Below the pieces are notes generated by a model. The model was not told the DNA's origin. It did no database searches and saw only the letters and a list, made by a program, of their open reading frames with translations. The translations under genes were made by a program, and so were the position numbers. Positions 43,615 to 54,542 of a stretch of 64,000 bases of DNA are shown here, one piece after another; the stretch's first letter is position 1; the number at the start of each line of letters is the position of its first letter. The stretch lies in NCBI GenBank assembly GCA_028724265.1, contig JAQYDG010000005.1:303196-367195 (forward strand), given 5' to 3'. Origin of the DNA: Actinomycetaceae bacterium (GTDB lineage Bacteria > Actinomycetota > Actinomycetes > Actinomycetales > Actinomycetaceae).

Positions 43615-44077
43615 TCATGTCTCCTTCGCTGTGATCTTCTTGCTGAGCCATTCGATCAGCATTCATTGCCGTCTCCAAGATAATGACCGCGGCGGCCTGG
43701 TCAACAACTGGCCGGTGGTTCCTTGTCTGAATGCCTGCCTGCGACAACTCCCGATGAGCTGCCACCGTCGAGAGGCGTTCATCCACGAAGCGCAGTGGGA
43801 TTTCCGGAACGCGCCGGCTCAGTCTCCGTGCCCATGCCCGGGCATGCCTGGCTGAACTGCCCTCACTTCCATCCATATTGAGGGGCAGGCCAACGGCGAT
43901 TTCAACAACAGGAGCTTCGTGCTCTGCTTGTCGAATCAGGGCGGCGACGCGACTGATATCCCGGCCGTTATGTGCCACCGTCTCCACGGGAGAGGCTAGA
44001 ATGCCCGCTGCATCGCTCCGCGCTACGCCGATGCGGGCGGCGCCCACATCAATGCCAAAACGAATACCTCGGGGCAT
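43607..44077 (-). CDS. ruvX: RuvX/YqgF-type Holliday junction resolvase-like nuclease
   Basis: 156 aa RNase H-like protein with FGIDVGAARIGVARSD (first acidic residue), VEIAVGLPLNMDGSEG, VDERLST (second) and VDQAAAVIILE (third). In bacteria it is linked to 16S rRNA 5'-end maturation as well as junction cleavage. The start at 44077 has AAGGAGGGAAAA directly upstream; an extension to 44101 is not needed. It overlaps mltG. Confidence 0.95.
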   Translation of the reverse strand: MPRGIRFGIDVGAARIGVARSDAAGILASPVETVAHNGRDISRVAALIRQAEHEAPVVEIAVGLPLNMDGSEGSSARHARAWARRLSRRVPEIPLRFVDERLSTVAAHRELSQAGIQTRNHRPVVDQAAAVIILETAMNADRMAQQEDHSEGDMSE

Positions 44078-44240
44078 TTTTCCCTCCTTCATGACGTTCA
44101 TTGAATGGTTGCGACAGACACACAGCGACGCAATGCATCAGCACATGGCGTCACTGCTGCTCTTCACCGCCGTGCGCTGGCTGTACGCAGTGCAGAGCAA
44201 TCTTGATAATCGTGAGCCAAAATCGACGGATATGAGCAGG

Positions 44241-46925
44241 CTAGTGCAGATCCGCCGCAACGGTATCCAAGGCTTCCCGCACTTTGGACACATCCGTGCC
44301 TCCGCCTTGTGCGAGGTCGTCCTTGCCTCCGCCACCGCCGGACAGAACCTGTGAGGCATGGCGAACCAGTGCACCGGCCTTGATCCCAGCGTTGCGGGCT
44401 TCTTCCGTTGTCGCAATCGCAATGACAGGACGATTGTTGACGACGGACACAGCAGCAACGACGGCAGAATCCGCTTTGCTCAGCCGCGAGGAGACATCGC
44501 TGACGAGGCTCCTCAGCTCATCCGCACTCACATCGTCATACTCTGCGCGATAGAAGTCCACAGTTCCAATGCGCTCTTTGCTTTGAAGCACACCCTGAAC
44601 TGACGCCTGGAGCCTCTCCTGACGAAGGCTCGCGATTTGTTTCTGCGCATCCTTCAGTTTCGCCATCATCGCTGCGATACGATCCGGCAGATCAGATACC
44701 TGACCACCAACGAGAGAAGAAATCTGCCCGATCAGCGCTCGTTCCTGGGCTCCGGCTGCATAGGCGCCCTCGCCCACCAGTGCGTCGATACGCCGTACTC
44801 CGGATCCGATGGATGATTCACCAAGAACAGTCACAAGCCCAATCTGCCCGGTTTCTTTGACGTGTGTGCCGGCACAGAATTCCTTGCTCCAATCCCCACC
44901 GATCGACACCACGCGAACAATCTTCCCGTATTTTTCGCCGAACAGAGCCATAGCGCCGGTCTTACGCGCCTCTTCAATCGGCATCGTGGCGTCCGTCACT
45001 TCCAGATTGTCTTGCAACCGTTCGTTGGTGCGCGCCTCAATATCGTGCATCATGGATGCGGGAATCGCTGATCCGTGCCGGAAATCGAAGCGCAAACGAC
45101 TTGGGGCGTCTTCAGAGCCCGCCTGCGTCGCCTGATCCCCGAGGAACTCGTGAAGCACTTTGTGAACCATATGCGTCGAGGTATGAGCGCGGGCAATTTG
45201 TATCCTCCGGTCAGTGTCAATCGAGGCAAACACAGTATCGCCAACAGCCACAGTGCCTTCAGAGATCACACCGTGATGAACGTGGAGCCCTTTGACGGGA
45301 GCTTGAACGTCACTGATATCAATAAGCCCGCCGCCAGCAACAGAAATGGTGCCGTGATCTGCCAACTGACCACCCATTTCGGCATAGAACGGAGTCTCAT
45401 CCAAGATGACGTCAACAGGAGCTGGGCCTTGAACGACGGGAACTGAGGCTCCGCTCTGATCGAGCAGAGCCACCACCTTTGCCTCAGCAGACGAGTCCGT
45501 ATATCCCACAAAATGCGTCAGCCCGCCGGCCTCGGCGATGATGTGGTGATAGACACTGGGATCCACATGCCCGGTCTTCTTCGCCTGAGCATCTGCACGA
45601 GCACGGGATTTTTGCTCGTCCATTAAAGCTCTGAACGCCTTTTCATCCACCTCAACGCCCTGCTCGGAAGCCATTTCCAACGTCAAATCGATGGGGAAAC
45701 CATACGTGTCATGCAAAGTGAAGGCATCTGCTCCAGAAAGCCGAGGTGTGGATCCCTGAGGGGTCTGCTTGCGCACCTTATCGATAGCGAGATCGAAAAT
45801 TTGTGTGCCCGCACCGAGAGTCCGTACGAACGCTTCTTCCTCACCAGCAGCCACGTTGTAAATCTGATCGAAGTTGGTATCGAGTTCAGGATAACTTTCT
45901 ACCATCGCATCTTTAGAAACGGTGATCAGGTCACCCATTACAGGATCCTGTACACCCAAAAGCCGAATGGAACGTACGACGCGACGCAGCAGGCGACGCA
46001 ACACGTAGCCTCGACCATCGTTACCTGGACGAACTCCGTCGTTGATCAGCATCAGGGATGAGCGCACATGATCGGCAATCACTCGCATCCGCACATCGTC
46101 CTCATGATTTGCCCCGTAGTGCTTCCCCGTCATCTCTTCCGTACGGGCGATCACGGGATAGACCTGATCGGTTTCGTACATGTTGTTCTTGTCCTGAAGA
46201 AGGAATGCGATGCGCTCCAGGCCAGCACCGGTGTCGATAGCTGTACGATCCAGATCCCCTAACAAAGGATAGTCTTTGCCCTCGCCCTCTCCGCGCAGAT
46301 ACTGATCGAACACCAAATTCCAGATCTCGAGGTAGCGGTCGCCACCAGGATCAACGGTGCCGCCAGCGGCTTCCGGGCCGAACTCCGGGCCGCGATCGTA
46401 GTGAATCTCCGCACACGGCCCAGCTGGACCGGGCTGACCGGTGGACCAGAAGATTTCTTCTCGCGTCAGCTTGACGATGTGTTTCGGATCCAGGCCGACC
46501 ACCTTCGTCCAGTGGTTGTAGGCAGCATCGTCGTGCTCCCACAGTGTGACCCAGATGCGCTCGCCGTCAAGCCCATAGCCTCCCTCGTCAATGGATGACG
46601 TCAAGAGATTCCATGCCAGGTCAATTGCACCCTCTTTGAAATAGTCGCCGAAGGAAAAATTACCGCACATCTGGAAGAACGTCCCGTGGCGGGTGGTGAC
46701 GCCAACATTCTCGATATCGTTCGTGCGGATACACTTTTGCACACTTGCAACACGCGGCCACGGTGCAGGTTCCGTGCCCACAATATATGGGATAAAAGGC
46801 ACCATTCCGGCGATTGTGAAGAGGATCGACGGATCTGGAGAAATCAGGGGCGCGGAGTCAGCCAGATGGTGACCGTTCTTGGCAAAATAGTTCAACCAGC
46901 GCTGACGAATTTCTGCACTGCGCAT
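44241..46925 (-). CDS. alaS: alanyl-tRNA synthetase
   Basis: 894 aa class II synthetase. The aminoacylation core starts with RSAEIRQRWLNYFAKNGHH and includes PFIPYIVGTEPAPWPRVASVQKCIRTNDIENVG in part, then GNFSFGDYFKEGAI and GAGLERIAFLLQ. The editing domain has the zinc motifs HTSTHMVHKVL and CAGTHV. A coiled coil (AKLKDAQKQIASLRQERLQ) and the glycine-rich C-Ala domain (VLSGGGGGKDDLAQGGG) end the protein. The rpsD terminator upstream means it has its own promoter. ruvX follows after 163 bases. Confidence 0.98.
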   Translation of the reverse strand: MRSAEIRQRWLNYFAKNGHHLADSAPLISPDPSILFTIAGMVPFIPYIVGTEPAPWPRVASVQKCIRTNDIENVGVTTRHGTFFQMCGNFSFGDYFKEGAIDLAWNLLTSSIDEGGYGLDGERIWVTLWEHDDAAYNHWTKVVGLDPKHIVKLTREEIFWSTGQPGPAGPCAEIHYDRGPEFGPEAAGGTVDPGGDRYLEIWNLVFDQYLRGEGEGKDYPLLGDLDRTAIDTGAGLERIAFLLQDKNNMYETDQVYPVIARTEEMTGKHYGANHEDDVRMRVIADHVRSSLMLINDGVRPGNDGRGYVLRRLLRRVVRSIRLLGVQDPVMGDLITVSKDAMVESYPELDTNFDQIYNVAAGEEEAFVRTLGAGTQIFDLAIDKVRKQTPQGSTPRLSGADAFTLHDTYGFPIDLTLEMASEQGVEVDEKAFRALMDEQKSRARADAQAKKTGHVDPSVYHHIIAEAGGLTHFVGYTDSSAEAKVVALLDQSGASVPVVQGPAPVDVILDETPFYAEMGGQLADHGTISVAGGGLIDISDVQAPVKGLHVHHGVISEGTVAVGDTVFASIDTDRRIQIARAHTSTHMVHKVLHEFLGDQATQAGSEDAPSRLRFDFRHGSAIPASMMHDIEARTNERLQDNLEVTDATMPIEEARKTGAMALFGEKYGKIVRVVSIGGDWSKEFCAGTHVKETGQIGLVTVLGESSIGSGVRRIDALVGEGAYAAGAQERALIGQISSLVGGQVSDLPDRIAAMMAKLKDAQKQIASLRQERLQASVQGVLQSKERIGTVDFYRAEYDDVSADELRSLVSDVSSRLSKADSAVVAAVSVVNNRPVIAIATTEEARNAGIKAGALVRHASQVLSGGGGGKDDLAQGGGTDVSKVREALDTVAADLH

Positions 46926-46967
46926 TGCACGTCCTTTTCAACTCAACAAACAACAGCGATAACGAAG

Positions 46968-46998
46968 AAAAAAGGCGCGCCGGATTACCCGACGCGCC
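46968..46998 (-). terminator. intrinsic terminator after rpsD
   Basis: On the minus strand GGCGCGTCGG pairs with CCGGCGCGCC (one G-U pair) around a 5-base loop, followed by TTTTTT. It lies in the 85-base gap between rpsD and alaS. Confidence 0.93.
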
Positions 46999-47010
46999 CA
47001 CATGCCACGA

Positions 47011-47631
47011 TCAGCGTGAGTAGTGTTCCACAACCATCTGAATATCGATGGTAATCGGTACTTCGCTGAGTTTCGGTAGGCGCACGAGCGTGGCCTTCAG
47101 CTTCTCCAAGTCAACATCCAAATACTCGGGAACCTTCGGCAACACATCGCGGTGTGCACCCTGTGCCGCTTCCAAGAACAAAATGGAGCTCTGCGACTTC
47201 GGCTTGATCTGAATAACCTGACCCGGCTTCACGCGATAGGAGGGGCGATCCACAAGTTTGCCGTCCACCAGGACGTGGCGATGTGTGACGATCTGACGTG
47301 CCATCGCTGTGGTGCGGGCAAAACCAGCACGCAGCACCAGGGCATCCAAGCGCTGTTCGAGCAGCTGGACGAGGTTGTCGCCGGCAGCACCTTCCATGCG
47401 CCGTGCCTGATCCCACACTCGCCGCATCTGAGCTTCGCGGATGCCATACTGGGCACGCAGACGCTGCTTTTCCTTCAAACGCACCGAATAATCGGAATCC
47501 TTCGTCCGGCCACGGCCATGCTCACCAGGACGATAAGGGCGCTTCGCCATAATGCGCTCGGCCTTCGGCGTGAGGGCAATACCCAGGGCACGCGACATAC
47601 GCACCTGTTTACGAGAACGATTTGCTGACAT
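47011..47631 (-). CDS. rpsD: 30S ribosomal protein S4, zinc-independent form
   Basis: 206 aa. The N-terminal part (SANRSRKQVRMSRALG, then RPYRPGEHGRGR) lacks the cysteine cluster of zinc-binding S4, so this is the C-minus form. The S4 RNA-binding domain covers LEQRLDALVLRAGFARTTAMARQIVTHRHVLVDG in part. The start at 47631 has AGGAGAGAA directly ahead. Its place next to alaS and outside the alpha operon matches Streptomyces. S4 nucleates 30S assembly. Confidence 0.97.
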   Translation of the reverse strand: MSANRSRKQVRMSRALGIALTPKAERIMAKRPYRPGEHGRGRTKDSDYSVRLKEKQRLRAQYGIREAQMRRVWDQARRMEGAAGDNLVQLLEQRLDALVLRAGFARTTAMARQIVTHRHVLVDGKLVDRPSYRVKPGQVIQIKPKSQSSILFLEAAQGAHRDVLPKVPEYLDVDLEKLKATLVRLPKLSEVPITIDIQMVVEHYSR

Positions 47632-47738
47632 TTCTCTCCTGTCGATTTTCATGCACAAGAATGGACAACGCATCCATTCTGCGGGGCCAACCTCATGTGG
47701 CTAAGACCCCAGGCTTGATACACAACTGTCCAAGTGTA

Positions 47739-49079
47739 TCAGTTTCTGCGCCGCAAAATAGACCGAATGTGACGTAAAAACGGTGCGACCTTCGCCTCCC
47801 ACCCGCGATCAGATGGTTGATAGTACTCCGTTCCAACCAGATCGTCTGGCAAATACTGAAGCGAAGCGATCGCTTCAGGCTCGTCATGAGCGTAGATATA
47901 CCCATCGTGGTAGCCCAGATCGTCCGCGCCGCGAAATGTGGCATTTCGCAGGTGCAGTGGGACTGGGCCTCCTTTGCCAGCCTTCACATCTGCGATCGCC
48001 GCGTTAATCGCCTGATAGCTCCTGTTCGATTTTGGTGCGGTTGCCAGATGCACAGTTGCTTCAGCAAGGATAATCCGAGCTTCCGGCATGCCGACCAGCG
48101 CAACAGACTGTGCAGCGGCCGTGGCTGTTTGCAGCGCCGACGGGTCGGCCATACCGACGTCCTCTGCTGCCGATATCATCAGGCGGCGAGCAATAAACCG
48201 TGGATCCTCCCCCGCCACGAGCATCCGAGCGAGATAGTGAAGGGCAGCATCGACGTCCGAGCCCCGCACAGATTTGATAAAAGCAGAAATCACATCGTAA
48301 TGCTCGTCCCCATTGTGGTCGTACATGACTGTCGCTGACGACGCTGCAGCTGAAACGTCACGCGTGCTGATATGCGTCTCACCTCGTTGACGCGCTCCAT
48401 CTGCTGCCGCCTCCAAGAGGGTCAGTACCCTGCGCCCGTCACCAGAGGACAGCCGTATCAAATTCGAGCGCGCGTCATCATCCAGTGAATACTGGCCGGC
48501 AAGTCCACGGCTCGAGGCGAGGGCGCGATCCACCAGGGTATTCATTGCCGTATCAGTCAGAGGGTGCAGAACAACGAGCAAAGAACGGGATAGCAGCGGG
48601 GCGACAACGGAAAAAGAAGGATTTTCCGTCGTTGCCGCCACAAGCGTCACCCACGCATTTTCAACGGCAGGCAACAGTGCGTCCTGTTGCGTTTTTGAAA
48701 ACCGATGAACCTCGTCAACAAACAAAACGGTACGCTGCCCCGTGGCCACCAAACGGTGGCGCGCAGCATCAATCACAGCACGCAGCTCTTTGACGCCTGC
48801 CGCAACAGCAGAAACCTCTTCAAAGTGCGCTTGGCCAGCGCGCGCGATCACATAAGCGATCGTCGTTTTCCCTACCCCAGGAGGTCCCCACAAGAACACC
48901 GAGGACGCTGAACGTGTTTCGGGATCCATCAGGCGACGCAACGGTGTTCCCGGAGCAAGCACATCATCCTGCCCAACAATGTCGTCCACTGTGCGCGGAC
49001 GCATACGCACAGCTAATGGCGCGTGGGAATCCTCGGGGAGCCCTACATCGTCAGTGCCTGCAGCGTCAAAAAGATCCAT
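47739..49079 (-). CDS. rarA: replication-associated recombination protein A (RarA/MgsA)
   Basis: 446-aa AAA+ ATPase related to clamp loaders, acting at stalled forks. Walker A is in FLWGPPGVGKTTIA, Walker B in VLFVDEVHRFSKTQQDALLPAVE, sensor 1 in LVAATTENPSFSV, then LSRSLLVVLHPL. The C-terminal tetramerisation part has HYDVISAFIKSVRGSDVDAALHYLARML and RRLMISAAEDVGMADP in part, both typical. The alaS-rpsD-rarA order is conserved. Confidence 0.97.
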   Translation of the reverse strand: MDLFDAAGTDDVGLPEDSHAPLAVRMRPRTVDDIVGQDDVLAPGTPLRRLMDPETRSASSVFLWGPPGVGKTTIAYVIARAGQAHFEEVSAVAAGVKELRAVIDAARHRLVATGQRTVLFVDEVHRFSKTQQDALLPAVENAWVTLVAATTENPSFSVVAPLLSRSLLVVLHPLTDTAMNTLVDRALASSRGLAGQYSLDDDARSNLIRLSSGDGRRVLTLLEAAADGARQRGETHISTRDVSAAASSATVMYDHNGDEHYDVISAFIKSVRGSDVDAALHYLARMLVAGEDPRFIARRLMISAAEDVGMADPSALQTATAAAQSVALVGMPEARIILAEATVHLATAPKSNRSYQAINAAIADVKAGKGGPVPLHLRNATFRGADDLGYHDGYIYAHDEPEAIASLQYLPDDLVGTEYYQPSDRGWEAKVAPFLRHIRSILRRRN

Positions 49080-49261
49080 GAATCCATCCTAGGTTCGCTG
49101 CAGCACAAACCGCGCGTTGGTCGCCTGACACCGAACAGAGACCGCCGCACACAGAACACAGCACCAGCAAGCAGCGCCACCAACTGTATACAGCACACAG
49201 CGCCGCCACAGATCACCACGTAGCATCACCGAGGCAAGCCACCCAATATCGGACAATCATA

Positions 49262-49299
49262 GAAAACTGCGCGGTGACGAGAAACCAGCCACCGCGCAG
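49262..49299 (-). terminator. intrinsic terminator after the aldehyde dehydrogenase gene
   Basis: A perfect 10-bp stem CTGCGCGGTG (49267-49276) with CACCGCGCAG (49290-49299) is followed on the minus strand by TTTTC. It starts 48 bases after the stop of the gene at 49348. The rest of the gap up to rarA holds nothing clear. Confidence 0.88.
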
Positions 49300-49347
49300 C
49301 ATCTCACGAAGAAGAATGCTCTTCAGAACGACAATAACGAAAGACGA

Positions 49348-50739
49348 TCAGAACGCGTCGTCAATGTTGGAATCCACGATGATCTTTGAATTGACGAATT
49401 CCATAATCCCCAAATCGGTCAGTTCACGTCCGAAACCGGAATTCTTGACGCCTCCAAACGGGATATCTGCGCCCACGCCCGTTGGATGGTTCAGATAGAC
49501 CATGCCGGTATCGATCCGGCGTGCGAGTTCCTTACCATGTTCGATATCCGAGGTGAAGATTGACCCTCCCAAGCCATAGGGAGAATCGTTAGCGATTGTG
49601 ATTGCTTCGTCTTCGTCCTTCACGCGGTACACGCTCGTCACTGGGCCGAAGAATTCGGTGTGGCGCGTCTGGGCACCTTCGGGAATGTCGGTCAAAATCG
49701 TGGGCTGGAAGAAATAGCCCGACTCTGGAACGGGATTCCCGATCTCTTCAACCGTCACGCCTTCCTTACGAGCCATCTCAACCTGGCTGCGAAGCTTATC
49801 GACGGCTTCGTCAGACGAGAGCGGCGCCAGCTGAGTGTGTGGATCCATCGGATCCCCTGCCCTGAGCTTGGCAACACCCGCGCGGTACTTCTCCATGAAC
49901 TCGTCATAAATGGAGTCAACAATGATCATGCGTTTCGACGAGCAGCACACCTGACCCCCATTCCAATGACGACCCATCACAGCCCAGGCAACCGCCTTAT
50001 CGATATCTGCGTCAGCGAGCACGATAAACGCATCGGCACCGCCGAGTTCAAGTGTGGACTTCTTCAGGTACTTGCCTGCTATAGCAGAAACAGCAGAACC
50101 GGCGCCCTCTGAACCGGTGAGCGCAACGCCGCGAACACGTGGATCGGCGATAATCTCCTCAAGCTGGTCATGGGAAATGAACAGACTCTGGAAACACCCA
50201 TCCGGGAAACCTGCATCGCGGAACAACTTTTCAAACGCTAATGCACACTGCGGCACAATCGAAGCATGCTTCAATAGCACAGTATTTCCAGCCATCAATT
50301 GAGGCGCGGCGATGCGGATCACCTGGTAAGCAGGGAAATTCCACGGCTCAACCGTCATGATGATGCCTTGGGGCTCATGAACTAAGCGCACAGAGTCTTT
50401 GCCATACTTCGTGGACGGCATATATCGCGGTGCGAGGTACTCAGCGCCATGCTGCGCATAATCTTCGAGCATTCCGACGCAGGTAGCGATCTCTCCCTTT
50501 GCCTCCACGAAGACCTTGCCCATCTCCAAGGTGATGAGCTTCGCATAATCGTCTGCTTGTTCCCGGAGAATATCGGCGGCCTTCTGAAGCAGAGCAGCGC
50601 GCTCCTCCAGGCTCTTATCCCGCCACACGAGAAAAGCTTGATGTCCTTTCTCGATCGCAGCACTAATGTCTTCATGCGTTGACGACGGAAACTCCTTGAC
50701 TAATTCTTTGTTGAATGGGTTGAGCGTACGGTACGCCAT
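49348..50739 (-). CDS. succinate-semialdehyde dehydrogenase, NAD(P)-dependent
   Basis: 463-aa aldehyde dehydrogenase. Landmarks: VEPWNFPAYQVIRIAAPQLMAGNTVLLKHAS in part, the cofactor loop ALTGSEGAGSAV, the general base in LELGGADAF, the catalytic cysteine in NGGQVCCSSKR, EFFGPVTSVYRV and IPFGGVKNSGFGREL. The N-terminus MAYRTLNPFNKELV and overall sequence fit the SSADH (GabD/Sad) group; the substrate is inferred. The start at 50739 has GAGGCAATC ahead. No GABA transaminase is linked. It is monocistronic, ended by its own terminator, with a 270-base gap without signals to aspS. Confidence 0.9.
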   Translation of the reverse strand: MAYRTLNPFNKELVKEFPSSTHEDISAAIEKGHQAFLVWRDKSLEERAALLQKAADILREQADDYAKLITLEMGKVFVEAKGEIATCVGMLEDYAQHGAEYLAPRYMPSTKYGKDSVRLVHEPQGIIMTVEPWNFPAYQVIRIAAPQLMAGNTVLLKHASIVPQCALAFEKLFRDAGFPDGCFQSLFISHDQLEEIIADPRVRGVALTGSEGAGSAVSAIAGKYLKKSTLELGGADAFIVLADADIDKAVAWAVMGRHWNGGQVCCSSKRMIIVDSIYDEFMEKYRAGVAKLRAGDPMDPHTQLAPLSSDEAVDKLRSQVEMARKEGVTVEEIGNPVPESGYFFQPTILTDIPEGAQTRHTEFFGPVTSVYRVKDEDEAITIANDSPYGLGGSIFTSDIEHGKELARRIDTGMVYLNHPTGVGADIPFGGVKNSGFGRELTDLGIMEFVNSKIIVDSNIDDAF

Positions 50740-51009
50740 GATTGCCTCTTTCCTCATCGAAACCGGATCCAACACCTGGCATCGGACGTTTCATCCTCAC
50801 CGATCACACATTTTACTGAGCAGGTGTGACGCGCGACAATACTCTGGCCTCATCGTTAACCGCAGGTACGCCGTACGCGAACGAGCGGACGACGTACCCA
50901 TAACTCCCTATCGAGGGATATATTTCAAGCGCTCTGACGAGCTTTTCGTCAGCGAGCCGCCAGTGCACAGCACGGCACACGGTGCGGCGCGGGGGACACG
51001 CAACGACGA

Positions 51010-52827
51010 CTAGTGTTCGGGATCTTCAATCGCTTTGCCTGCAGCATCCACATCACGATGCTTTGGTTTAGGCTGAGCATCCACACCCGCCTCTTTACGC
51101 TGCAGCGGCGAAATAGTGTTTGGAGCATCCGTCAAGGGATCCCATCCGTTGCCGATCTTGGGGAATGCGATCACGTCACGTATTGAAGGAGCGTGGCACA
51201 AGAGGCTCACAATCCGATCCCAGCCGAACGCGATGCCGCCATGAGGCGGAGCGCCGAATTTGAACGCATCCAGAAGAAATCCGAATTTCTCCTGGGCTTC
51301 TTCCGGACCGATACCCATCACGTTAAACACTCGTTCCTGCACATCGCGCCGATGGATACGAATGGAACCGCCTCCGATCTCGTTGCCGTTACACACAATG
51401 TCGTAGGCATAGGCCAGGGCATTGCCCGGATCCTGATCGAATCGATCCAGCCATTCAGGCTTAGGCGAAGTAAACGCATGGTGAACAGCAGTCCAGCCAG
51501 AATTGCCGAGTGCAACATCGCCTTCAGCTTCCGCCTCACCAGCAGGCTTGAACAAAGGTGCATCAACCACCCAGGTAAACGCCCATGCATTAGGATCAAT
51601 CAATCCAGTTCTGTGCCCGATCTCAAGGCGCGCAGCACCGAGGAGTTCACGGGAAGGGGTGGGTTTACCTGCAGCAAAGAAAATGCAGTCCCCCGGATGC
51701 GCGTTCACGGCCTCTGCCAGACCAGCACGCTCCGCATCACTGATATTTTTCGCAACCGGACCACCCAGTGTGCCATCGTCAGCGATGGTGACGTACGCTA
51801 AGCCCTTAGCGCCACGCGCCTTTGCCCATTCCTGCCACTTGTCGAATGTACGCCGCGGTTGCGAGGCACCCCCCGGCATCACGACTGCACCGACGTAGTC
51901 TTGATGGAACACGCGGAACGGAGTGTTGGCAAAATACTGCGTCAGATCAACCAGCTGGAGGCCGAACCGCAAATCCGGCTTGTCGGATCCATACTTCTCC
52001 ATCGCATCTTTAAAGGTCATGCGCGGAATGGGGGTCTGAACATCGTATCCGATAAGACCCCAGACCGCCTTGACGATCTTTTCCCCGATAGCGATCACGT
52101 CATCTTGATCGACGAAACTCATCTCAACATCGAGCTGCGTAAACTCCGGCTGACGGTCAGCCCGGAAATCTTCATCGCGATAGCATCGAGCGATCTGGTA
52201 GTACCGTTCCATACCTGCAACCATCAGCAGCTGCTTGAACAGCTGAGGGCTCTGTGGCAAGGCATACCACATGCCCGGATTCAAACGGGCAGGAACCAAG
52301 AAGTCGCGGGCACCCTCCGGCGTGGATCTGGTGAGCGTGGGCGTTTCAATCTCGCAGAAATCTTCGTCATCCAAAATTTGGCGAGCTACTTTATTTGCCT
52401 TCGCGCGCAGACGCAGCGCTTTCTGTTCTTCCGATCGTCTCAGATCCAGATAGCGGTACTTGAGGCGCACATCTTCCTTGACGTGGGTATCCTCAGCATG
52501 ATCCGACACTTGGAAAGGCAGCGCATCCGAAGCGTTGAGGATTTCCAAGCTCGTCGTCTCGACCTCGATGTCGCCTGTGGGCAGCGCCGGATTGGCATTA
52601 CCCTCCGGGCGTTCGCGCACAATACCCGTGACTTGAATACAGTATTCACTGCGCAGTTCATGGCCAACCTCTTCACGGAGTGTCACCTGGGCAACGCCAG
52701 AGGCATCCCGAAGATCAATAAAAATAATGCCGCCATGGTCGCGCCTGCGATCCACCCAACCTGCTAACGTCACTTCTTTGCCGGCATCCGTGAGACGGAG
52801 CGAACCTGCTTTTCGCGTGCGGTACAC
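51010..52827 (-). CDS. aspS: aspartyl-tRNA synthetase, bacterial type
   Basis: 605 aa. The N-terminal OB anticodon-binding domain ([32 protein letters not shown] in part) is followed by the class II core: motif 2 around [25 protein letters not shown] and motif 3 [11 protein letters not shown], with the bacterial GAD insert between. It starts with GTG after AGAGGTTCTAC. The last 35 or so residues are charged and variable. Confidence 0.98.
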   Translation of the reverse strand: MYRTRKAGSLRLTDAGKEVTLAGWVDRRRDHGGIIFIDLRDASGVAQVTLREEVGHELRSEYCIQVTGIVRERPEGNANPALPTGDIEVETTSLEILNASDALPFQVSDHAEDTHVKEDVRLKYRYLDLRRSEEQKALRLRAKANKVARQILDDEDFCEIETPTLTRSTPEGARDFLVPARLNPGMWYALPQSPQLFKQLLMVAGMERYYQIARCYRDEDFRADRQPEFTQLDVEMSFVDQDDVIAIGEKIVKAVWGLIGYDVQTPIPRMTFKDAMEKYGSDKPDLRFGLQLVDLTQYFANTPFRVFHQDYVGAVVMPGGASQPRRTFDKWQEWAKARGAKGLAYVTIADDGTLGGPVAKNISDAERAGLAEAVNAHPGDCIFFAAGKPTPSRELLGAARLEIGHRTGLIDPNAWAFTWVVDAPLFKPAGEAEAEGDVALGNSGWTAVHHAFTSPKPEWLDRFDQDPGNALAYAYDIVCNGNEIGGGSIRIHRRDVQERVFNVMGIGPEEAQEKFGFLLDAFKFGAPPHGGIAFGWDRIVSLLCHAPSIRDVIAFPKIGNGWDPLTDAPNTISPLQRKEAGVDAQPKPKHRDVDAAGKAIEDPEH

Positions 52828-53093
52828 GTAGAACCTCTTTCAATCGTGATACGACCCGAGAGACAATCGGGCGTTGAACCTCACTAGACGAGTGATGGTT
52901 TGCGCCTCCTATGGTATTCCCCTGAAGTAGGGCATGCACACACCACGAGTGTCGCTCTCTTTCTTCGGCTGCTCTCTCTGCAGGTGTGACATGTGGCAAT
53001 CTCGTGCAAGATACCAGAATTCTTGGACGATTTCTGGGAGAATGAGAGGGCTTAGTGGCTCCCCAGGTTTTATGCTGTACTTCAAAGGACGTT

Positions 53094-54530
53094 ATGGATA
53101 CCTCCGCACATCACACGTCAGCGAGCAATCCGCTTCTTATTAGCTTAGAGGACGAGAAACTTTTTAAGTGGCTCGCCATCGGTGTGATTACGATCGTCGC
53201 ATTTGAAGCGACGGCAGTGACGACCGCTTTGCCCTCTATTTCGCGGGCATTGAATGGGGATGACCTTTTTGCTCTCAGCTCCGGCATTTTTATGGCACTT
53301 CAACTCGTCACTATTGCTCTGGCCGGCCCGTTGTCGGATCAGAAGAGTGCGATCGGCTGCTTTTTCTCGGGTCTCGGCATTTTCGTCCTTGGGTTGACGG
53401 TATGTACCTTTGCTGCATCGATGTGGTTCGTGGTCGTGGGCCGCGGTATCCAAGGACTGGGCGGCGGACTGATTATCGTTCCTCTCTATACGCTTATCGG
53501 CCGCCACGTCAGAGCTATCCATCAACCGAGTTTCTTCGCTGCCTTCTCCGCTGCCTGGGTCGTTCCGTCGCTGATTGGTCCGGCAGTGACCGGCGTGATT
53601 ATCGATCAGCTCTCGTGGCGCTACATTTTTGGCCTTACCGCACTGCTGCTGATCCTTGCCCTGCCGTTTCTGATTCACGTGATGGGTAAAATGCCTCACT
53701 ACGCATCGGGAATGCGCTCCCGGGGGCTGGTTGTGCACACCGTGCTTCCTGCGGCCGCTGCCGGCATCGCACTCACGCTGTTTCAGACTGCCGCCAATCG
53801 CGGAAGGCTCACCATGGATTCAGGAACGCTGATTGTGGGGAGCCTCGTCATCACTGGGTTCTGCACTGCGGCGATGCTGCCACGCGGAACATTCGTCGTT
53901 CGGCGCGGTATTCCCGCCATTATGGTGATGCGCGGGTTCACGAACGGTGCGTATATCGCCTCCGAAGCATATTTACCGAAAATGCTGCAGGACATGCATG
54001 GTTATTCGCCAACGTCAGCTGGTTTTGGGCTCACCGTGGGATCCGTCACCTGGGCAGTGGGAGCCTGGATTCAGGCACGCACCACCAATGACCGCATTCG
54101 TTCCCTTCTGCCCATGTATGGTACTCTGACTCAGGCTATTGGAGTTGTTCTCGTTGTTTTCGGCGCTTTTCAGTGGTGCCCGGCGTGGATCATTCTGCTG
54201 GGATGGGGACTTGCAGGGACAGGTATTGGGCTTTCGTATCCAACGCTCGCTGTGCTTGCACTAGGAATGACTCCAGTTGAACAGAACGGTGCGACGTCAA
54301 GTGCACTGCAGCTTGCAGACACAGTGGGAGCTGCTTTCTGTTTGGGCGTCTTCGGGGTCTTTTATTCCTATGCACATGTGGGATCAATCGGTTTCTTGAT
54401 GGGGAACGTTGCGATGTGCCTGCTGATCGTCTTGGCAGTTCTCGCCGCACGGCGTATTCATCCATTCCCTGACAGTCCTGAATACCGCCGGCTTCACGCC
54501 ACGCCCATCGATATCTTGAACGAGAATTAG
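53094..54530 (+). CDS. MFS transporter, drug-exporter-like
   Basis: 478 aa with 12-14 transmembrane segments. N-terminal ALPSISRALNGDDLFALSSGIFMALQ and the motif A-like loop GPLSDQKSAIGCFFSGLG in part, then motif C-type SAAWVVPSLIGPAVTGVIIDQLSWRYIF, as in DHA2-group exporters. The late helices (LGWGLAGTGIGLSYPTLAVLALG) are family-typical. AAAGGACGTT precedes the ATG at 53094. deaD starts 12 bases after the stop, so they share a transcript. The substrate is unknown. Confidence 0.9.
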   Translation: MDTSAHHTSASNPLLISLEDEKLFKWLAIGVITIVAFEATAVTTALPSISRALNGDDLFALSSGIFMALQLVTIALAGPLSDQKSAIGCFFSGLGIFVLGLTVCTFAASMWFVVVGRGIQGLGGGLIIVPLYTLIGRHVRAIHQPSFFAAFSAAWVVPSLIGPAVTGVIIDQLSWRYIFGLTALLLILALPFLIHVMGKMPHYASGMRSRGLVVHTVLPAAAAGIALTLFQTAANRGRLTMDSGTLIVGSLVITGFCTAAMLPRGTFVVRRGIPAIMVMRGFTNGAYIASEAYLPKMLQDMHGYSPTSAGFGLTVGSVTWAVGAWIQARTTNDRIRSLLPMYGTLTQAIGVVLVVFGAFQWCPAWIILLGWGLAGTGIGLSYPTLAVLALGMTPVEQNGATSSALQLADTVGAAFCLGVFGVFYSYAHVGSIGFLMGNVAMCLLIVLAVLAARRIHPFPDSPEYRRLHATPIDILNEN

Positions 54531-54542
54531 AGGATTAAATAC